Origin: JADFXI01 sp050011415 | GTDB lineage: Bacteria; Nitrospirota; Thermodesulfovibrionia; Thermodesulfovibrionales; Dissulfurispiraceae | Direction: 5' to 3' | Length of the DNA: 7,069 nucleotides | NCBI GenBank assembly: GCA_050011415.1 | Contig: JBEKJD010000196.1 | Coordinates: 1-7,069, forward strand | In this document: positions 5,173 through 7,069 of the stretch, one piece after another | Position numbering within the stretch: position 1 is the stretch's first letter | How the letters are laid out: every line of letters starts with the position of its first letter | The notes under the pieces: model-generated | Database searches by the model: none | Told to the model about the DNA's origin: nothing | Seen by the model: only the letters and a program-made list of their open reading frames with translations | Position numbers and translations under genes: made by a program

Positions 5173-6020
5173 ATGAACAAGGACCTGGTCGGAATAAAAG
5201 AGATGTCAAAGCAGGACATCGAGCAGGTGCTGCTCACTGCATCGTCATTCAAAGATGTCCTGAAAAGGGACATCAAGAAAGTGCCTGCCCTCCGTGGAAA
5301 AACCGTTGTCAATCTTTTTTTTGAACCGTCTACGAGGACTAAAACCTCATTTGAGCTCGCTGAGAAAAGGCTTAGCACCGACGTGCTCAATTTTTCCGTC
5401 CCCACGAGCAGTGTTGTCAAGGGCGAGACCCTTTACGATACAGTCAAGACCATTGAGTCCTACGGCGTCGATTTCATTGTTATAAGACATGCTTCAAGCG
5501 GCGCCCCGCATTTTATTGCCAGGAACGTAAGCGCCTCGGTTGTCAATGCAGGGGACGGCATTAATGAACACCCGACCCAGGCCTTGCTCGACGCCTTCAG
5601 CATTGTGGAGAAGAAGGGATCTCTTGACGGGCTTAAAATTGCGATTATCGGAGACATATTTCACAGCAGGGTGGCAAAATCGAATATATACCTTCTTTCA
5701 AAATTCAATACTACTATAAGGCTGATAGGTCCTCCGACCCTGGTCCCTGAAATGCAGGATTACGGCGCCGAAGTCTTTTTTGATATGGATGAAGGGCTCA
5801 GGGATGTTGATGTAATCATGACGTTGAGGATACAGATGGAACGGCAAGGCAAAGGTTTTTTCCCTTCCACCAGGGAGTATTCCAAATATTGGGGAATGGA
5901 TATGAAGCGTCTTGAAATGACCGGCAAAAACACAATAGTAATGCATCCCGGACCGATGAACCCATCGCAGTCAGGATGGCGGTGCTGTACCTGCTGGCCG
6001 GGAAGGGCAAAAATGAATAG
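5173..6020 (+). CDS. pyrB: Aspartate carbamoyltransferase catalytic chain; C-terminus deleted and frameshifted, reads on into pyrC
   Basis: PyrB transfers the carbamoyl group of carbamoyl phosphate to aspartate, step 2 of UMP synthesis. Residues 1-263 are normal: the carbamoyl-phosphate loop STRTKTSFE (53-61), Lys83 in SVVKGE, R105-H106, HPTQ (133-136), HSRVA (164-168), LRIQMER (218-224, Arg219 and Gln221 of the aspartate site) and HPGPMN (258-263). The family normally continues RGVEI and about 20 more residues before a final helix like VRMAVLYLLAGKG. Here that middle is missing, and the helix is encoded in the +2 frame from about 5964, ending KNE at TAG 6018-6020. The frame actually in phase with ATG 5173 gives PSQSGWRCCTCWPGRAK and then, with no stop, pyrC. 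Expected length is about 305 residues; roughly 70 nt appear lost near 5962. The start lies 3 nt after pyrR. The product as written may misfold. Confidence 0.9.
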
Positions 6021-7069
6021 TATCCTGCTGATAAAGGGCGGTCATATTATTGATCCCTCAGAGGGGGTCGATAGCACGGGAGACATTCTCGTCGAAAATG
6101 GCAAGATTGTCAGCATAGCCTCCCATTCCCCCAATCCTGCAACCGTCCGGACTATAGATGCAACCGGTCTTCATGTTCTCCCAGGGCTTGTTGATATGCA
6201 CACGCATCTCAGAGAGCCTGGTTACGAACACAAGGAGACAATAAAGACCGGCACCCTGGCCGCTGTAAGGGGCGGTTTTACTTCCGTATGCCCGATGCCC
6301 AACACTAATCCGGTCAACGATAACCCTACAGTCACGGCTTTTATTATCAAAAAGGCAATGGAAGAAGGATTTTGTTCCGTCTATCCCATAGGAGCCATCA
6401 CGAAGGGACAAAAAGGTGAAGAGTTGGCTGAAATGGGCCTTATGCATGATGCCGGATGCAGGGCTTTCTCGGATGACGGAAGGTCTGTTATGAGCAGTAT
6501 TGTAATGAGAAGAGCGCTGGAATACACCAGAGTGTTCGATGTGCCGGTTATTGAGCACTGTGAGGACCCCACTCTGACTGACAATGGGGTAATGAACGAG
6601 GGCATCCTTGCCGCGACTCTCGGACTTAAAGGGCTCCCGGCTGCGGCAGAGGAAGTTATGGTTGCGAGGGACATTATACTTTGCGAATTGACCGGCGGAA
6701 GGCTGCACATTGCGCATGTGTCTACAGAGGGTTCGGTAAGGCTCATACGGCAGGCAAAGGAGCGGGGCATACGGGTCACTGCAGAAACATGCCCGCATTA
6801 TTTCAGTATTACGGAAGATGCGGTCAAGGGATACAATACTAACGCAAGAGTAAACCCTCCCTTGCGGACACAGAAAGATATAGAAGCTGTCAAGGAAGGA
6901 TTGCGGGATGGGACCATCGATGTCATTGCAACTGATCATGCCCCGCACCACAGGGACGAAAAGCTTCAGGAATTTGATAAATCACCTTCAGGCATTTCAG
7001 GTCTTGAGACGGCACTGGGCCTCAGTCTGCGACTTGCAGCAGATGGCGTTTTAACAATTGGCGCGCTGG
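6013..7069 (+). CDS. pyrC: Dihydroorotase, type I, partial (C-terminus beyond window)
   Basis: It catalyses reversible cyclisation of N-carbamoyl-aspartate to dihydroorotate, step 3 of UMP synthesis. 352 residues are present; the family usually has about 425-430. Metal-site and substrate motifs are all seen: DMHTHLREPG (61-70, His63 and His65 ligands, Arg67 substrate), Asp154 in FSDDG, as in type I enzymes, His182 in EHCED, His235 in AHVST, AETCPHYF (257-264), NPPLR (281-285) and Asp308 in TDHAPHH. ATG 6013 has GAAGGG about 6 nt upstream and overlaps the ancestral pyrB stop (6018-6020) by 8 bp, the coupling expected in a pyrBC operon, so PyrC can be made alone despite the pyrB lesion. The upstream pyrB frame is also in phase with it (840 nt, 280 codons). 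Type I dihydroorotases often form complexes with aspartate carbamoyltransferase, as in Aquifex. Confidence 0.96.
   Translation, partial: MNSILLIKGGHIIDPSEGVDSTGDILVENGKIVSIASHSPNPATVRTIDATGLHVLPGLVDMHTHLREPGYEHKETIKTGTLAAVRGGFTSVCPMPNTNPVNDNPTVTAFIIKKAMEEGFCSVYPIGAITKGQKGEELAEMGLMHDAGCRAFSDDGRSVMSSIVMRRALEYTRVFDVPVIEHCEDPTLTDNGVMNEGILAATLGLKGLPAAAEEVMVARDIILCELTGGRLHIAHVSTEGSVRLIRQAKERGIRVTAETCPHYFSITEDAVKGYNTNARVNPPLRTQKDIEAVKEGLRDGTIDVIATDHAPHHRDEKLQEFDKSPSGISGLETALGLSLRLAADGVLTIGAL

Noticed and set aside
6058..6951. 297-residue minus-strand frame opposite pyrC
   Set aside because: pyrC is complete in motifs across this stretch; the opposite frame has no family features and is a shadow.
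5173..7069. Interpretation as an established CAD-like ATCase-DHOase fusion
   Set aside because: Not accepted as the default because the normal PyrB C-terminus and its stop survive out of frame, and pyrC keeps its own ATG and ribosome site, which indicates a deletion in a former two-gene arrangement.
1..7069. CRISPR array, tRNA, rRNA, phage or transposase genes
   Set aside because: No regularly spaced direct repeats, cloverleaf, ribosomal RNA motifs or transposase-like proteins were seen; apart from the palindromic element and the heptamer hairpin the window is housekeeping sequence.

Overview
The window looks like an ordinary bacterial chromosome segment from an anaerobe or microaerophile. 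Supporting signs are a small rubredoxin, a pyrR-pyrB-pyrC cluster, an ilvB-ilvN pair, type I dihydroorotase, Shine-Dalgarno sites of the AAGGAG type and moderate GC. The combination would fit Nitrospirota or a deltaproteobacterial (Desulfobacterota-like) lineage, but that placement is a guess from gene content and style.

Layout. Positions 1-4390 are read on the minus strand and 4495-7069 on the plus strand, diverging from a 236-bp control region (4391-4626). In minus-strand transcription order the genes are: ilvB (4390-2657) and ilvN (2644-2150), encoding acetolactate synthase; a 181-bp palindromic element with 32-bp perfect inverted arms (1925-2105); a CorC/HlyC-type CBS-domain membrane protein (1886-597); a hairpin built of 7-bp tandem repeats and followed by a T-run (595-516); a 53-residue rubredoxin (504-343); and a cysteine-rich protein of unrecognised family that runs off the left edge (340-1). 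No gene-free stretch exceeds about 265 bp.

The plus strand carries a pyrimidine operon. It has a good promoter (TTGACA, 17 bp, TG-extended -10), a leader with a near-consensus PyrR-binding hairpin, a 23-codon leader-peptide ORF with its own ribosome site, and an intrinsic terminator whose 3' arm is also the pyrR ribosome binding site. pyrR, pyrB and pyrC follow almost without gaps. The leader seems to combine two known ways of sensing pyrimidines: PyrR binding, and E. coli pyrBI-style coupling of leader translation to transcription.

The oddest coding feature is pyrB. It is intact through the HPGPMN motif (residues 258-263). About 24 family-typical residues are then absent, and the remaining C-terminal helix is encoded in another frame. 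The shifted reading has no stop and passes in phase into pyrC, so aspartate carbamoyltransferase and dihydroorotase form one uninterrupted ORF from 5173 to the window end. This is either a sequencing or assembly deletion, a real lesion, or a real fusion. The surviving out-of-frame tail with its own stop favours a recent deletion, in nature or in the data.

Together, ilvB/ilvN catalyse and regulate the first common step of branched-chain amino acid synthesis. PyrR senses pyrimidine nucleotides, and PyrB and PyrC catalyse steps 2 and 3 of UMP synthesis. The CorC-like protein is likely tied to divalent-cation homeostasis, and rubredoxin to electron transfer.
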